Below are positions 34,376 to 45,659 of a DNA stretch of 64,000 bases, in pieces (position 1 is the first letter of the stretch; every line of letters begins with the position of its first letter). The stretch is from contig CM070913.1 of assembly GCA_036417435.1 (NCBI GenBank), positions 91,627,373-91,691,372 of the forward strand. The letters run 5' to 3'. This stretch comes from Inia geoffrensis. Taxonomy: Eukaryota; Chordata; Mammalia; Artiodactyla; Iniidae. Both the position numbers and the translations under genes were made by a program. The notes beneath the pieces were generated by a model. That model searched no databases and was not told the origin of the DNA. It saw only the letters and a program-made list of their open reading frames with translations.

Positions 34376-35670
34376 CATGGCCTCCTGCATTTCACGTGAT
34401 TTCCAAAGAAGCCATCGAGAGCCATCAAGAAACTCTACAAAGCTCCACTGTGTCCTGACTCAAGTGAGTTTCATCCGGATGGGCCTCATGCGGCCACAGA
34501 CTCTCAGACCCCTCCCTCCCCTGCACTTGCTCCGCCCGGGCCCCGGTGACACGAGCACTACGGCACCCACCTGAGGAGCTACTGTCATAACATCTGGAGC
34601 CGGGCTGGGGGCGGTGGCATCTGAGATTCATTCCACTGCCCTTATCTTTCAGATGAGTTCAAGCAGCTTGGAGTATGCTTTTCCTTGTACAATAGCAAGT
34701 CCAGCAACAGTGACTTTTAAAAGCCCATTATTCTATTTTCAGATTTTAACCGTGCAAATGTCTCATTGCAGCTCATTTTGTGGCTTACTGAGCTGTGTTA
34801 TACCATGAAGATTCTCCAAGTACAAACTGAACATGTCTCAGAGGACAATATTACAGCTCCATCCCACCTTAAACCAAGCAGAAAATCCAGTGGTTTAGAG
34901 GTGTGGGGATGACAGGATTGCTAACAGACAGAGGAGATGCTGGCCAGGAGGGCTAAGGCTACGTGATCTGAGATTAACTGGGCAGCTCTGAATGGAAGGG
35001 GTCCCTGTTGTCAGACAGACAGAGAGAGAGAGAGACAGAGAGAGCATGGAAACAGGTGAGATTTCATCATAGACTTTGAACAGTTACAAAAGCAAATGCA
35101 CTAGTTCATCTCCTTTAACCAAAGAAAATACTCCCAAGTTCCACTTTCTGTGATTGCTAAAAACAAACTCATCAGATCCCAAGCAAGAGAGGACAAAAGG
35201 CCCTCATACACAGCAAGTGTTCTTATGGATGTCAGCCCTAGAAATGACACAGGGGCTGGTTCGTGTCCAAAAGAAAGAAGAGCCCCCGGGAGGAAGTACA
35301 GTAAATCGTGGATTGTAGCCAGAGTCACTGCTTTACAGATGCCCAGGCCAACCAGATGAAGTCTCTCGCTCCATCCTTTGACTGTTTCCACTTCTGACCC
35401 CTGGGTCCAGCTTATCCTGTATTCTCTAACCATCCAAACTCAGGCCAAGCTTCCAGCCCCCAGCTCGGCAATCAAAGCTCTCTGCGAGATGGATTTGTCC
35501 CTAATAGGCTCCATGGTTTGGGATCAGCCACCGTGCTCTGAGCGTCACTTTCTTCAACTACCAGAAAATGTAGAATTTGGACAAGAACTGCGTCTTTCAT
35601 ACCTCAGGTATTCAGGTAGACCCTCCGTGACTTTCTTTGGAATGTATATACCACCAATCTTGTTACAGAC
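34376..35670. other. Unassigned sequence
   Basis: About 1.3 kb. A short (GA)n lies near 35020-35044. GC content rises at 34480-34620. No recognised repeat and no ORF with a domain. Confidence 0.45.
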
Positions 35671-35685
35671 TAAAGACTGTCCTTT

Positions 35686-36054
35686 TTAAATAAATTTATT
35701 TTTTTAATTTATTTATTTATTTTATTTATTTCTGGCTGCGTTGGGTCTTCGTTGCTGCACACGGGCTTTCTCTAGTTGAGGCGAGAGGGGGCTACTCTTC
35801 GTTGCGGCGTGCGGGCTTCTCATTGCAGTGGATTCTCTTGTTGCGGAGCACGGGCTCTAGGCGCACGGGCTTCAGTAGTTGCGGTATGTGGGCTCTGTAG
35901 TTGTGGCTCGCGGGCTCTAGATCGCAGGCTCAGTAGTTGTGGCACATGGGCTTAGCTGCTCTGTGGCATGTGGAATCTTCCTGGACCAGGGCTGGAACCT
36001 GTGTCCCCTGCATTGGCAGGTGGATTCTTAACCACTATGCCACCAGGGAAGCCC
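35686..36054 (-). mobile_element. CHR-type SINE, long form
   Basis: Full long-form copy with 'ggctgcgttgggtcttcgttgctg' at its 3' half. TSD taaagactgtccttt (35671-35685) and taaatactgtccttt (36055-36069), one mismatch in 15. Confidence 0.95.
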
Positions 36055-36069
36055 TAAATACTGTCCTTT

Positions 36070-36386
36070 AAATCAATTCACTTAAAAAATACATTTATTT
36101 TGAAAAGAAACCTCATGTTATTACTGTAAATTGAACCCCATTAGCACTCTAGATAAAGTCTTAGTTTGGTGACGGCATGTCTTTGACACCTATCTTTGCT
36201 GAAATCAGAAATTTTCAAGAGTTAGAGACATGTTAAACACATTCTGACTACAATTGAGAACTTCTCCTTGACATCACCAAAAGGACGCACAAATAATTTG
36301 AAAAGGAATTTCTTTCTCAACTCTGGGCTCACATATTATGTGTGCTGAGTCACGGAACACCTAAAATCATTTCACACAACCTGATG
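36070..36386. other. Unassigned sequence
   Basis: AT-rich. No recognised element. Confidence 0.45.
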
Positions 36387-36607
36387 AAGGGGTTGGCAAT
36401 CGACAACCCATCCATCCAATCCTGCCCACCGCCTGCTTTTGTAAAGAGTTCTGTTGGAACACAGCCCAGGACAATCATTTATGTATTTTTTGTGGCTGGT
36501 TCCTCTACACAGCGGAAACTTGAGTAGTGACAACAGAAACTGTATGACCCACAAAGCCAAAAATATTGACTATCTGGCTTTTTACAGAATATGTTTGTCC
36601 ACCCCTG
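36387..36607 (+). mobile_element. hAT-type MITE
   Basis: Terminal inverted repeats are aaggggttggcaa at the left and ttgtccacccctg at the right. The interior has 'gttctgttggaacacagcc', 'tatgacccacaaagcc' and 'atattgactatctggc', a common mammalian hAT MITE layout. No clean 8-bp TSD. I do not assign a family name. Confidence 0.8.
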
Positions 36608-36684
36608 CACTAGTGGATGTATGCAGTTCTTAGAACATCACTGTTTCTATGAAGATTCTTTCCTGAGTTCATAAAGCTCCTCCT

Positions 36685-36898
36685 GGGCTTCCCTGGTGGC
36701 GCAGTGGTTGAGAGTCCGCCTGCCGATGCAGGGGACGTGGGTTCGTGCCCCGGTCCGGGAGGATCCCACATGCCGCGGAGTGGCTGGGCCCGTGAGCCAT
36801 GGCCGCTGAGCCTGCGCGTCCGGAGCCTGTGCTCCGCAACGGGAGAGGCCACAGCAGTGAGAGGCCTGCGTACCGCAAAAGTAAATAAATAAATAAAA
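36685..36898 (+). mobile_element. CHR-type SINE, short form
   Basis: TSD ataaagctcct at 36671-36681 and 36899-36909. The tail is (AAAT)n-like. Confidence 0.94.
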
Positions 36899-37044
36899 AT
36901 AAAGCTCCTTCCCTTTGCTTCTCAAACACATTTCTGTTACAGACTCATCACTGCCGTAATTGTTCGTCCGTTTATGCATCTTGTGGCTTTAATTGACTAT
37001 CAGCTCCATGAAGGCCAGAAGGGCTCAGAAAGAACATTACTTTG

Positions 37045-37168
37045 GAATCAGAGAGCCTGAAGTTGTGAACACAGACAGGTGACTAACCCTCAGGAGATAA
37101 GGTCTGGTTCCTTATCAGGAAAGGAGGAATTATAATACCTATTATGACAATTAAAGAATAATAAAGGT
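37045..37168 (-). mobile_element. MIR fragment
   Basis: Reversed MIR: 'ttggaatcagagagcctgaag', 'gtgactaaccctcagg', 'ggaattataatacctattatgacaattaaag'. Confidence 0.7.
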
Positions 37169-37169
37169 T

Positions 37170-37785
37170 CAGAGAAAACTCTAATTCAAAAAGATACATG
37201 CACCCCAATCCCAATGTTCACTGCAGCACTATTCACAATAGCCAAGACATGGAAGCAACTTAAGCGTCCACTGACAGATACTATGGATAAAGAAGGTGTG
37301 GTACATATATACAATGGAATACTACTCAGCCATAAAAATGAATGAAATAATGCCATTTGCAGCAACATGGATGGACCTAGAGATTATCATACTAAGCGAA
37401 GTAAGTCAGAGAGAGAAAGACAAATATCATATGGTATCACTTATAAGTGGACTCTAAAATGTAATACAAATGAACTTCTTTACAAAACAGAAACAGACTC
37501 ACAGACACAGAAAACAAACTTACAGTTACCAAAGGGGAAAGTGGCGGGGGAGGGAGGAGGGGTAAATTAGGAGTTTGGGATTAATACACACACACTATAT
37601 AAAATAGACAACCAACAAGGACCACTGTATAGAACAGGGAACTCTCCTCAATATCTTGTAATAACCTATAGTGGAAAAGAATCTGAAAAAGAATATATAT
37701 ATCACTGAATCACTTTGTGATACACCTGAAACTAGCACAACACTGTAAATTAACTATAATTCAATTAAAAATGGTTTAAAAAAGA
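37170..37785 (+). mobile_element. LINE-1, ORF2 end plus 3' UTR
   Basis: 'gagaaaactctaattcaaaaagatacatgc' starts the fragment, then 'tggataaagaaggtgtgg', 'agtaagtcagagagag' and the 3' UTR to 'actgtaaattaactataattcaatt'. Frames are broken. It sits right against the MIR. Confidence 0.88.
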
Positions 37786-37867
37786 ATGATATAGGTAAAC
37801 CACCAAGCACATCCTATCACACTCAATGCATATTTTGAGACTAAATGAATGAAAAATACCCATCAAT

Positions 37868-38100
37868 CAATGTTTTTTTTTGTTTGTTTGTTTTTTGTTT
37901 TTTTTTTGCGGTACACGGGCCTCTCACTGCTGTGGCCTCTCCCGTTGTGGGGCACAGGCTCCTGACGCGTAGGCTCAGCGGCCATGGCTCACGGGCCCAG
38001 CCACTCCGCGGCATGTGGCATCCTCCCGGACCGGGGCACGAACCCACGTCCCCTGCATCGGCAGGCGGACTCTCAACCACTGCGCCACCAGGGAAGCCCC
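37868..38100 (-). mobile_element. CHR-type SINE, short form
   Basis: The A-tail appears as T-rich, G-interrupted sequence at 37868-37908. The likely TSD is caatcaa on both sides. Confidence 0.93.
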
Positions 38101-38439
38101 AATCAAGCTATTTTTAACACACTGATTTTTTTCTTCATTCCAGGTTTCAAGCCCTTAGATCTATTAGTAATTATATCCGATCAACGTTAGCCTAGTCCTC
38201 TAGGGGTACAATGTCCAATAAGGTAGATGCTACTCAATGAGATGCAGGCCTCTTCTTAACAGCTGTGCAGTGGGTGTAAAACCTGCACTGGATTTCAAAG
38301 CCAAGTACAAAACAGAAGACTGTATCATGAATATTTGTATGATGATTATATGTGGAAATGACCATAATCTGTATTTCTTGGATAACCTATTTTATTAAAA
38401 TTCATTCATTCTGTTTGTTTTTGTTTGTTTTTAACATGG
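38101..38439. other. Unassigned sequence
   Basis: AT-rich. No recognised element. Confidence 0.45.
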
Positions 38440-38645
38440 CTACTAGAATTTTTTTTCTATTTATTGACGTCTTTATGTATTTAATGGGAGTATATCTGAT
38501 TTACAATGTTGTGTGAGTTTCAGGTGTAGAGCAGAGTGATTCAGTGATACATATACATGTATCTATTCTTTTTCAGATTCTTTTCCCATGTAGGTTATTA
38601 CAGGGTATAGAGTAGCATTCCCTGTGCTGTACAGTAGGAAATTCT
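38440..38645 (-). mobile_element. LINE-1 3' UTR fragment
   Basis: 'gatttacaatgttgtgtgagtttcaggtg', 'gtgattcagtgatacatatac' and 'ccctgtgctgtacagtagg' are the reversed L1 3' end. Confidence 0.85.
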
Positions 38646-38929
38646 AAATTCTATACGTGACGCACACTTGTGGCTCACATTATATTTCTCGCGGCCGCCA
38701 CTGCTCCATAGTTGACAAAGTGCATCTCTCCTTCATTGTTCACCACTACCACTGAGCAGTAATGACCTTGCCCATCTTGCAGAGGAGTAGGCTGGGTGTC
38801 CAAGAGGCTAAGTATTCTGTCTTGAGGGGGACTTGCTCATAACTGCCGGTGCCTGGACGCCCACTCCTAACCTGCCTACCACATAACCAAGCCTCTCTTG
38901 ATCACAATGGTCAGCTAGGGCTTCTTACA
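38646..38929. other. Unassigned sequence
   Basis: Carries an isolated NotI-type site gcggccgc at 38691-38698. No recognised repeat. Confidence 0.45.
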
Positions 38930-40030
38930 TCTCTTCATATCCACGTAAGAGAGGGGCAAAGGCTTCTGTATCAGGAAATATTTCAGGAATACAAAAGACG
39001 CTGCTGTATTAGAGTCAACATCCATGTGGACACCACCCAGTTTAAGAAGCAGACACTCTTCCCAGATCCCACGGGACTCTCTCCTTCCCTCAGAGGTACT
39101 ACTACCACGAACTTGCATTTATCGCCATGAACTTGTGTTCATCATTCCTAAGTGTGTTTTTATACAAACGTATGTATGCATATAAATATGTTTATATTTA
39201 TAGAAATGTGCATATACACACATGCACATATGCACACAGGTATATATACACATATATTACATGTAATATATATGCATGTTTTTAATATGTGTTTTTAATA
39301 TATATGTGTGTATATTACACATGAGCCAGAGTACTACTCTGCCTGTTTTTCAAATTGCTACAGGATCACATCATGACTTTTCAACAACTTGCCTTATTTG
39401 CCGACTGTCTGTTTGCATTTTGGGGGGAATTTGTCCATTTTGATGCATAAGCGCTACTTTTTAAACTCACGTCCATTGCACTATCGTATGCATAAGCTAC
39501 GTGGTTTGTATCCAATTCTTTCCCTGATGGAAGCTCAGATGGTTTCTAATCTTTCTCTATTGCAGTGAGTGGACATCTTTGCAGCTGCCTCAGGTTTCAG
39601 ATCCAGAGACCTTCAAAGGTGTCTGTCTAGAAGAACTGCCAGGTCACAGAGGAAGACCCTCTACTTGGCTAGATATTGCCAAATGGCTCTCTTGAGTGGA
39701 CACACCAATTTCCATGCCCACTGCCGGGGAACCAGTGTTCCCATTATCCCACCTCTCATCAGAAGTTATCTTTCTGCCAATAGGATAAATGTGAAATGTC
39801 ATCATATATGTTGCGGTTTCCTGGTTCCTGGAGGCACAGAGAATCTTATTGGCTGGTGACATTCTTTCCTCTGAGAACGGCTTATCCATGCTCTTTGCTA
39901 GATTTTCTACTGTGTTGTTTAGCTTTTTCTCACTGATTTGCATGACACCTTAATTATTCTGATCTTGAGTTATCCTTTGCTGTTTCAGACTCAGCCTGCT
40001 TTATGATTCTCTTGTCATATACTTTACATA
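38930..40030 (-). mobile_element. Old L1 (L1M-type), 3' UTR and ORF2 end
   Basis: Reversed old L1. The 3' UTR is at 38930-39160 and an AT/TG-rich tract at about 39160-39320. ORF2-end blocks follow: 'ggatcacatcatgac', 'ggacacaccaatttccatgcccactgcc', 'cttattggctggtgacattc'. Highly diverged. Confidence 0.68.
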
Positions 40031-40454
40031 GTGTGCCAAGCACAGGGCCTATGCTTGAAAAAAAAAAAAAAAAGGATTAATGATGAATTGTTTTCACCCT
40101 TAAGGATGTATCTATTTATGCTCAATTGTGATACATGTCGATTTTATCTGCAACAAATCCTCAACGCCTTGTCTAAACAACTGTATTTTATTAACATAGA
40201 ATTTGATTTCAATGAATAATGCATCACATAAATGGGAAATTCTGCTCTAAAATTTTCATATGATACACACTTTCACTCAAATAAAATTTACTAGAACAGT
40301 GTTATAAATTTGTTTGTATAATTGGTAAACTAAAACCTCAGAATGAATTAACAACAGACTGCCAAGCAAAATGGATGAGTCCCCCCCAACCTAATGGTAA
40401 ACACACTTCATATGGCCTCACTGGGGATGCTGGGAGGGGAGAGAAAACCACGTA
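40031..40454. other. Unassigned sequence
   Basis: Contains a run of about 17 A near 40060 with no recognised retroposon in front of it. Confidence 0.4.
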
Positions 40455-40528
40455 CTGTGGGCAGACATAACTCTGCAGGCCTTAGGTTCGTTTTTTCATT
40501 TATTCCTCACAATAATCCTGTAAGGTAG
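40455..40528 (+). mobile_element. MIR, 5' part (split)
   Basis: 'catttattcctcacaataatcctgtaaggtag' is the MIR block before the core (tcatttaatcctcacaacaaccctatgaggtagg). The core resumes at 41672. Confidence 0.75.
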
Positions 40529-40936
40529 TGTCGGAATAATCTGGGGTAGGCCGCCCCTAAATGTGACGCGTGGCATATTATTTTGAATTAAAGTTACTTA
40601 AGAAACGGCCAAGGCAAAAGAGACACTCTAACCTTCCATTTCTGTCTCCCTGAAGTAGAAATAAATCTCCCAGGACAGGGGATGTGCATCTGGAGGTACA
40701 AGGATACCCTATCACCAGAGATGGGGGAATTCGGGCCAAGGAGTCTATATGAACAAACCTCGTTACTGCTTTAACTGACTACCCCAAGCCCCAACTCTGT
40801 TTAGATCCTTCACCAACTAAGCACCAAAACCTAAGTGTCTTTGTCCTGTCAGTTCTTCACCAGTTGATTATTCTTTGTCTAAAAAGTATAAAAGCTGCCT
40901 CCTTTGGCCACTTCTTAGGTCCCATTTCTATGAGAC
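40529..40936 (+). mobile_element. Older ERVL-like LTR, 5' part (split)
   Basis: Starts TGTCGGAATAATC directly after the MIR part. Contains 'gaattaaagttacttaagaaac' and a TATA box TATAAAA at 40887-40893. It is interrupted at agac (40936) by the younger LTR and resumes at 41545. No retroviral coding sequence. Confidence 0.65.
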
Positions 40937-41544
40937 TGAAACCGAGCAGGACCCCGTGGGGCTCCTGGGCACGGAAGCCTTTCTGTGTCCCCCGTTTCTT
41001 GATTACAGGAAATAGGCTTCACTCAGCCTCTGTGACCTTCCCTGAGCTCCAAAGGGCAGGTTCAAACAGTTGCTCATTAGGGAAGGGAGGGGATGCAGAG
41101 ACAAGGGGGCAGCAGTCAAGAAACAATAGTGCAGCCTTGGGGCAGGGTCCTGGTTCCCCCTCAAGGGATACACCTAGCAATAAGACACTGAGCTGTTTTG
41201 CAGATACTGAAATCCCCACCAGGTGGGAGAAGTTAACTGCATGCTGCCCACAAGCCCTAGACCCTAGACCAATAGGAACCAGAAGGTTGATAATGCTGAC
41301 TCCCACTTACCTCACCACCAACCAATCAGAAGAAGGTCCATGAGCTGACCACGCCCTCTTTGAGCCATTGCTATAAAAGTCCTCACTACCCACTCCAGGC
41401 TGGGGGACACAGTTTTCAGGGCATTAGCCCACTGTGGCTCCCCTTTGCCTGGCAAAGCAATAAAGCTATTCTTTTCTCCTTCACCCAAAACTCTGTCTCC
41501 AAGATTAATTCGGTACCAGGGTACAGAGGCCGGATTCAGCTTCA
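40937..41544 (+). mobile_element. ERV1 solo LTR with 4-bp TSD
   Basis: A 608-bp element with TG...CA ends (tgaaaccg ... cagcttca), bounded by AGAC at 40933-40936 and 41545-41548. Promoter-like parts are visible: CCAAT at 41322-41326, TATAAAA at 41372-41378, AATAAA at 41459-41464. After these comes a U5 with 'gattaattcggtaccagggtac'. A 4-bp duplication and this U5 fit gamma-type (class I) ERVs. The 159-codon ORF over its 5' half is not a retroviral protein. Confidence 0.88.
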
Positions 41545-41671
41545 AGACCACCATGTTTCAGGAGTAAAACTTTTTTCTTTTTCTCCCGTTCAACTGTCTT
41601 GCATCAATTTTACTATCACTCCACCCACAGCACTCAAGAGGGGTAAAGGCGAAAATTTCCCCTCCCTGACA
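41545..41671 (+). mobile_element. Older ERVL-like LTR, 3' part (split)
   Basis: 'tttctttttctcccgttcaactgtcttgcatcaattttac' (approximate) and 'ggtaaaggcgaaaatttcccctccctgaca' are U5-like and continue the LTR begun at 40529. Confidence 0.6.
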
Positions 41672-41765
41672 GTGGATATTATTTTCCCGTGTTTTCAAAT
41701 GAAGAAACTAAATACTCATGGAGGATGAGGAACTTCCCTAAAGTCACACCATGAGTGATGGGGTC
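41672..41765 (+). mobile_element. MIR, 3' part (split)
   Basis: 'atattattttcccgtgttttcaaatgaagaaact' (approximate), then 'aaagtcacaccatgag' and 'ggtcaggactcacac', give the MIR core and 3' part. It joins the 40455-40528 piece once the LTRs are removed. Confidence 0.75.
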
Positions 41766-42309
41766 AGGACTCACACATCTTTTATTTCTTATTCAACAAG
41801 AATTTTCTTCTAGTGCACCAGGTACTGAGTTCCAACAAGACAGATAAGTGAGGGATCATCACTTAACTGGCTTCCAAATGCTTTCTCTTACGGATCCATC
41901 TGCAGATGTTGAGGATGGTAGAGGGGAGCTTGGAGCTGCATTGTCAGCTATAACATGCCCCCTGCCCACCACCCCCCCGCCCCGGCCTCGCCCCAAAGTC
42001 ATCAGTTAGCTAAATACCAACGTAAACATAAGAAGGCATTTCAAAAGGTAAGAGAGGGCACAGAATGAGATGGAAACCTTCTTTATCATTTGCTTGTGAA
42101 CTTGTTATCACCCATCACTCTACGGTCTTTGCAAAAGAATTATGAATACAACTATTCTGCTCTAATCCCTAGAGAAACCTTAACTCTAAAAAATGTGGTT
42201 TCAGTTACATCCTTTATTCAATTTGCAAACTACTTCAGATACACAGTAACACACAGGTACCTCACACTCAGCTAAAGAAATGAAATATTACCAATCCACC
42301 TGAAGTCCC
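41766..42309. other. Unassigned sequence, possible L2 trace
   Basis: 'cttattcaacaagaattttcttctagtgcaccaggtac' at about 41786-41824 resembles the L2/MIR opening. The rest is unrecognised. A C-rich stretch lies at 41960-41985. Confidence 0.4.
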
Positions 42310-43150
42310 CATGTAACTTCCTTACTGTTTGCTTCACCACAGGCACCCCATCACGCCTCCACGCAGCCACCAGGTATCCATCTCCTACCCCGTACTTGGT
42401 GTTGCAGTTCATATGTATATAATTACACTCTCAGTACACACATAAATCTACACCTATGTTTATATGCAACTATTTTGCAAGTTTACAGAAAGTATATCAC
42501 ACTGTCCGTGCCTACCTAGAATTTGATCTTTTCCCCTCACTATTGTGTATGTGATGCTGACCCCACTGTCGTGCATTCATTCTCTCTGCTGTAGAATATG
42601 CATTGAATAAACATTTCCTAATTTATGTATGCATTACTTTTTGATAAACATGTATGTTGTTTCCTGTGTTTTTCTATTAAAAGCAATGCAGTTTTGAACA
42701 GTCTTTGATTTATCCTAGTTGAGATGAGCAAGAGCTTCCACAGAAATAGATAGTTAAAAAAAGAAAAAAAAAAAAAAAACAGAATTACTGGGTCATTTGC
42801 CAGATCATGCATCTTCAACTCCACGTGGCCAAACCACTTTTCAAAATAGTTGTAACATTTGATCTCCTCACTGGCAACACGTTGGAAAGACCATTGTTTC
42901 ATTTCATCCCCAACAGTTGGGCCGGTCACACTTTTTCATCTTTTCACTCTGACGGGTGTAAAACAATCCCTTGATGTGGTTTTAATTTTCCATTTCCATA
43001 AGTTTAGTTCATTTCATTTCTTTGTGACATTGAGCATCTTTTCTACGGCCATTGACAATGCAGGTTTCCTCTCTTACGAATCACCTGTTCACGTGTTGCT
43101 TTTCCACTTTATTTTGAATATTCTCCATGATAGGGCAGCTGCTATGACTT
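42310..43150 (-). mobile_element. Old L1 (L1M-type), 3' UTR and ORF2 end
   Basis: Reversed L1: 'gaattactgggtcatttgccag', 'caacagttgggccggtcac', 'tgacgggtgtaaaacaatccc', 'tgtggttttaattttccatttcc', 'gacattgagcatcttttc' are consecutive ORF2 blocks. An A-rich run at 42756-42780 interrupts it. Confidence 0.75.
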
Positions 43151-43372
43151 TTACACCTTGAACACTTTAAAAGTAAGTTATTACTACTTTGTTTGAGCTT
43201 GAATATTGGCTGGCTCGTAGGTAAACACGGAAATCAGAAGTTAGCATTTATAAAGCCCCAGGGTGCCCCCGAAACCCCTTTACCTTTCTACTTCACTGGC
43301 TACTGAATCCAACCCAGCATCCCTACACATGTATCAGCACCTGGCCGTGGTGTTCCTTATGCAGTCCTTAAT

Positions 43373-43446
43373 CCCAGGCAATGAACGAGTTTTGGCCTAG
43401 CTCCCATATTCCTTTCTGGATGTGCCAGTATGCTTGTGATCATTTT
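43373..43446. repeat. 74-bp direct repeat, left copy
   Basis: Starts cccaggcaatgaa and ends tgcttgtgatcatttt. About 84% identical by eye to 44100-44173. It flanks the L1-containing insertion and is best read as a very long target-site duplication. Confidence 0.8.
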
Positions 43447-44099
43447 GGTTTTTGTTTTTTTGGTGTTCTTTTTTTTTAAGATTTTTAAAAGGAAGCTTTA
43501 TATTGCTGAAAAAAGCAGGAAACCAATACCAGTGGCTGCCAACAGAAGGTGTCTTCAAAAAGAAACACAATGGAAAGAAAACACCATGAAAAACCAGCCT
43601 TTATGGTGTTCCTTGCCTGTTCTTTTTTGCTTGTTTGGTTGGTTTTCTTGTTTGTTTGCTTTCGGGCTTTTTTGTTTTTTATTTTGTATTGGAGTAGAGT
43701 TGATTAACAATGTTGTGTTAGTTTCAGGTGCACAGCACAGTGATTCAGTTATACATGGACGTGTATCTATTCTTTTTTAAATTCTTTTCCCATTTAGGTT
43801 ATTACAGAGTATTGAGCAGAGTCCCCTGTGCTCTACAGTAGGTCCTTGTTGGTTATCCATTTTAAATATAGCAGTGTGGACATGTCAATTCCAAACTCCC
43901 AATCTATCCCTCCCCCGACCTTCCCCCCCTTGGTAATAAATTCGTTCTCTGAGTCTGTCTGTCCCTGCTCTGCAAACAAATTCATCTGTATCGTTTTTCT
44001 TTAGATTCCACCTATAAGCAACATCCCATGATATTTGTCTTTTGCTGTCCAACCTACCCCACCCAGCATAACAATCCCCACGTACATCCATCCTTTACT
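43447..44099 (-). mobile_element. LINE-1 with apparent 3' transduction
   Basis: Read on the minus strand: L1 3' sequence (44095 down to about 43690), an impure A-tail (43690-43625), about 150 bp that is not L1 (43625-43475), then a second A-rich tail reaching the left repeat. Two tails with foreign DNA between them is the layout of an L1 that read through its own poly(A) signal and carried flanking DNA. A possible signal, aatataaa, lies about 25 nt before the second tail. The plus-strand cleavage context cattttt fits L1 endonuclease priming. Confidence 0.65.
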
Positions 44100-44173
44100 C
44101 CCAGGCAATGAATGAGTTTTTGCCTAGTCACTGTATTCCTTCCAGGACGTGCTGGTATGCTTGTGATCATTTT
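44100..44173. repeat. 74-bp direct repeat, right copy
   Basis: Partner of 43373-43446. The two outermost blocks, cccaggcaatgaa and gtatgcttgtgatcatttt, are identical. Mismatches cluster in the centre. Confidence 0.8.
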
Positions 44174-44413
44174 GAACACCTAACCCTCTCTTCCAGCCAG
44201 GAGAGAGCCACTGTGATGCCAAAAACAAGGACTTAATCACTTTGATTTAAAGATGTAATACACCCCCGTGTTAGCTGAATCTATTCTCTTCCTTTGTGAC
44301 TGAGCCTCATTAATGCTATACGGCAGGGGAGTTACAGGGGGAGGGTGAACATCCGTGGTTCCCAACTTATTTTTAATCTTGGTTCATTTACACAAAACAA
44401 AAGATCCATTTCT

Positions 44414-44620
44414 CTTTTTTTTTTCCCCCGGTACGCAGGCCTCTCACTGTTGTGGCCTCTCCCGTTGCGGAGCACAGGCTCCGGACGCGCAGGCTCAGCG
44501 GCCATGGCTCACGGACCCAGCCGCTCCGCGGCATGTGGGATCTTCCCGGACCGGGGCACGAACCCATGGCCCCTGCATCCGCAGGCAGACTCTGAACCAC
44601 TGCGCCACCAGGGAAGCCCC
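44414..44620 (-). mobile_element. CHR-type SINE, short form
   Basis: Perfect 15-bp TSD aaaagatccatttct at 44399-44413 and 44621-44635. Confidence 0.96.
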
Positions 44621-44635
44621 AAAAGATCCATTTCT

Positions 44636-45654
44636 TAGGCTGTTTCCCCACCATAACCTACTCCCCAGTGTGGGGGAGGAGGTGGATTGAACTAGCAAAA
44701 ATAAGCACGGTATTGGGAAATACATACATTTTATATGTTTAATATAATAAGTATTATTTATATAACATAAATATATTTAATGTAATATTTATTATATACT
44801 TAAGATAATAGAATATATTACAAATTTCCCCAAATTGTACTTATTTATTTATATATATTGCTCATTTATTTATATACATGCCTGGAGCAAAGGGGATATG
44901 AAAACAGTTTTATTTAAACCACAGCATGTCGTTCAGTGCAGCTAATGGAAAGTTCCAGGCTATTAAAGAAAGAGTCTCTCCAGCATCACAATCATTCTGA
45001 AGTTAAACAAACAACCCCAAACAAATTAAGTGGATAACGTTGAGAGTAAAATAAGCAGAGTCGTTCATAACTGAGAAGCAAGAAAAGCAACGACTGAAAA
45101 GTGCGAACAACTCAGGACATCTTCTCACGGCCATTCTCTGGCCACACATGCACACAGTAGGGGCTTTGTATTATTGCAGCGGTTATGGGGCTATAGCCTC
45201 TTTAGTATAATAACACGGTCTTCAGCAAATTGCACTAAAATACTGATTTTAGTCTTTGAATTCCACATTTCTGTAACTGTGATAACTCAGCAGATTCCTA
45301 GGAGTAATCTTTAGTCACGTGTAAAAGTGAAATCTATGGCCTTGCAAACCGTTTACAGAATCAAAGCAAGGGTGTGCAGCTTTAGATCAGGTGGCCCAGA
45401 AGGGGGGCTCTGATAACCTCTGCTAGTGCTTTGAAGTCCAGTTTAGGAATCACAAATGTAACACATTCTTTGAATCAAGGTAACCCACTGGAATCCCTGC
45501 CCGGTTCTCTCCAGCGAGAAGAGAATCATCTATTTCTGATCATGCTCAGCAGGAGGCTGCAAGGCCCGCCTCTGCCTAAGAAATTTTGATGGAAAACACT
45601 CATTCACTCATTCATTCCCTTATTCATTCATTCAACAATTAATAATACATTTTG
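44636..45654. other. Unassigned sequence with an AT-rich core
   Basis: About 44730-44880 is nearly pure A/T with many ATTTA/TATAT words. The remainder is unrecognised. (CATT)n lies at 45600-45635. Confidence 0.45.
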
Positions 45655-45659
45655 AGCAC

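Noticed and set aside
40864..41343. 159-codon plus-strand ORF
   Set aside because: Spans the junction of two LTRs and has no retroviral or host protein similarity that I can see.
40500..41680. Complete endogenous retrovirus
   Set aside because: No gag, pol or env sequence lies between the LTR pieces; the structure is explained by nested solo LTRs.
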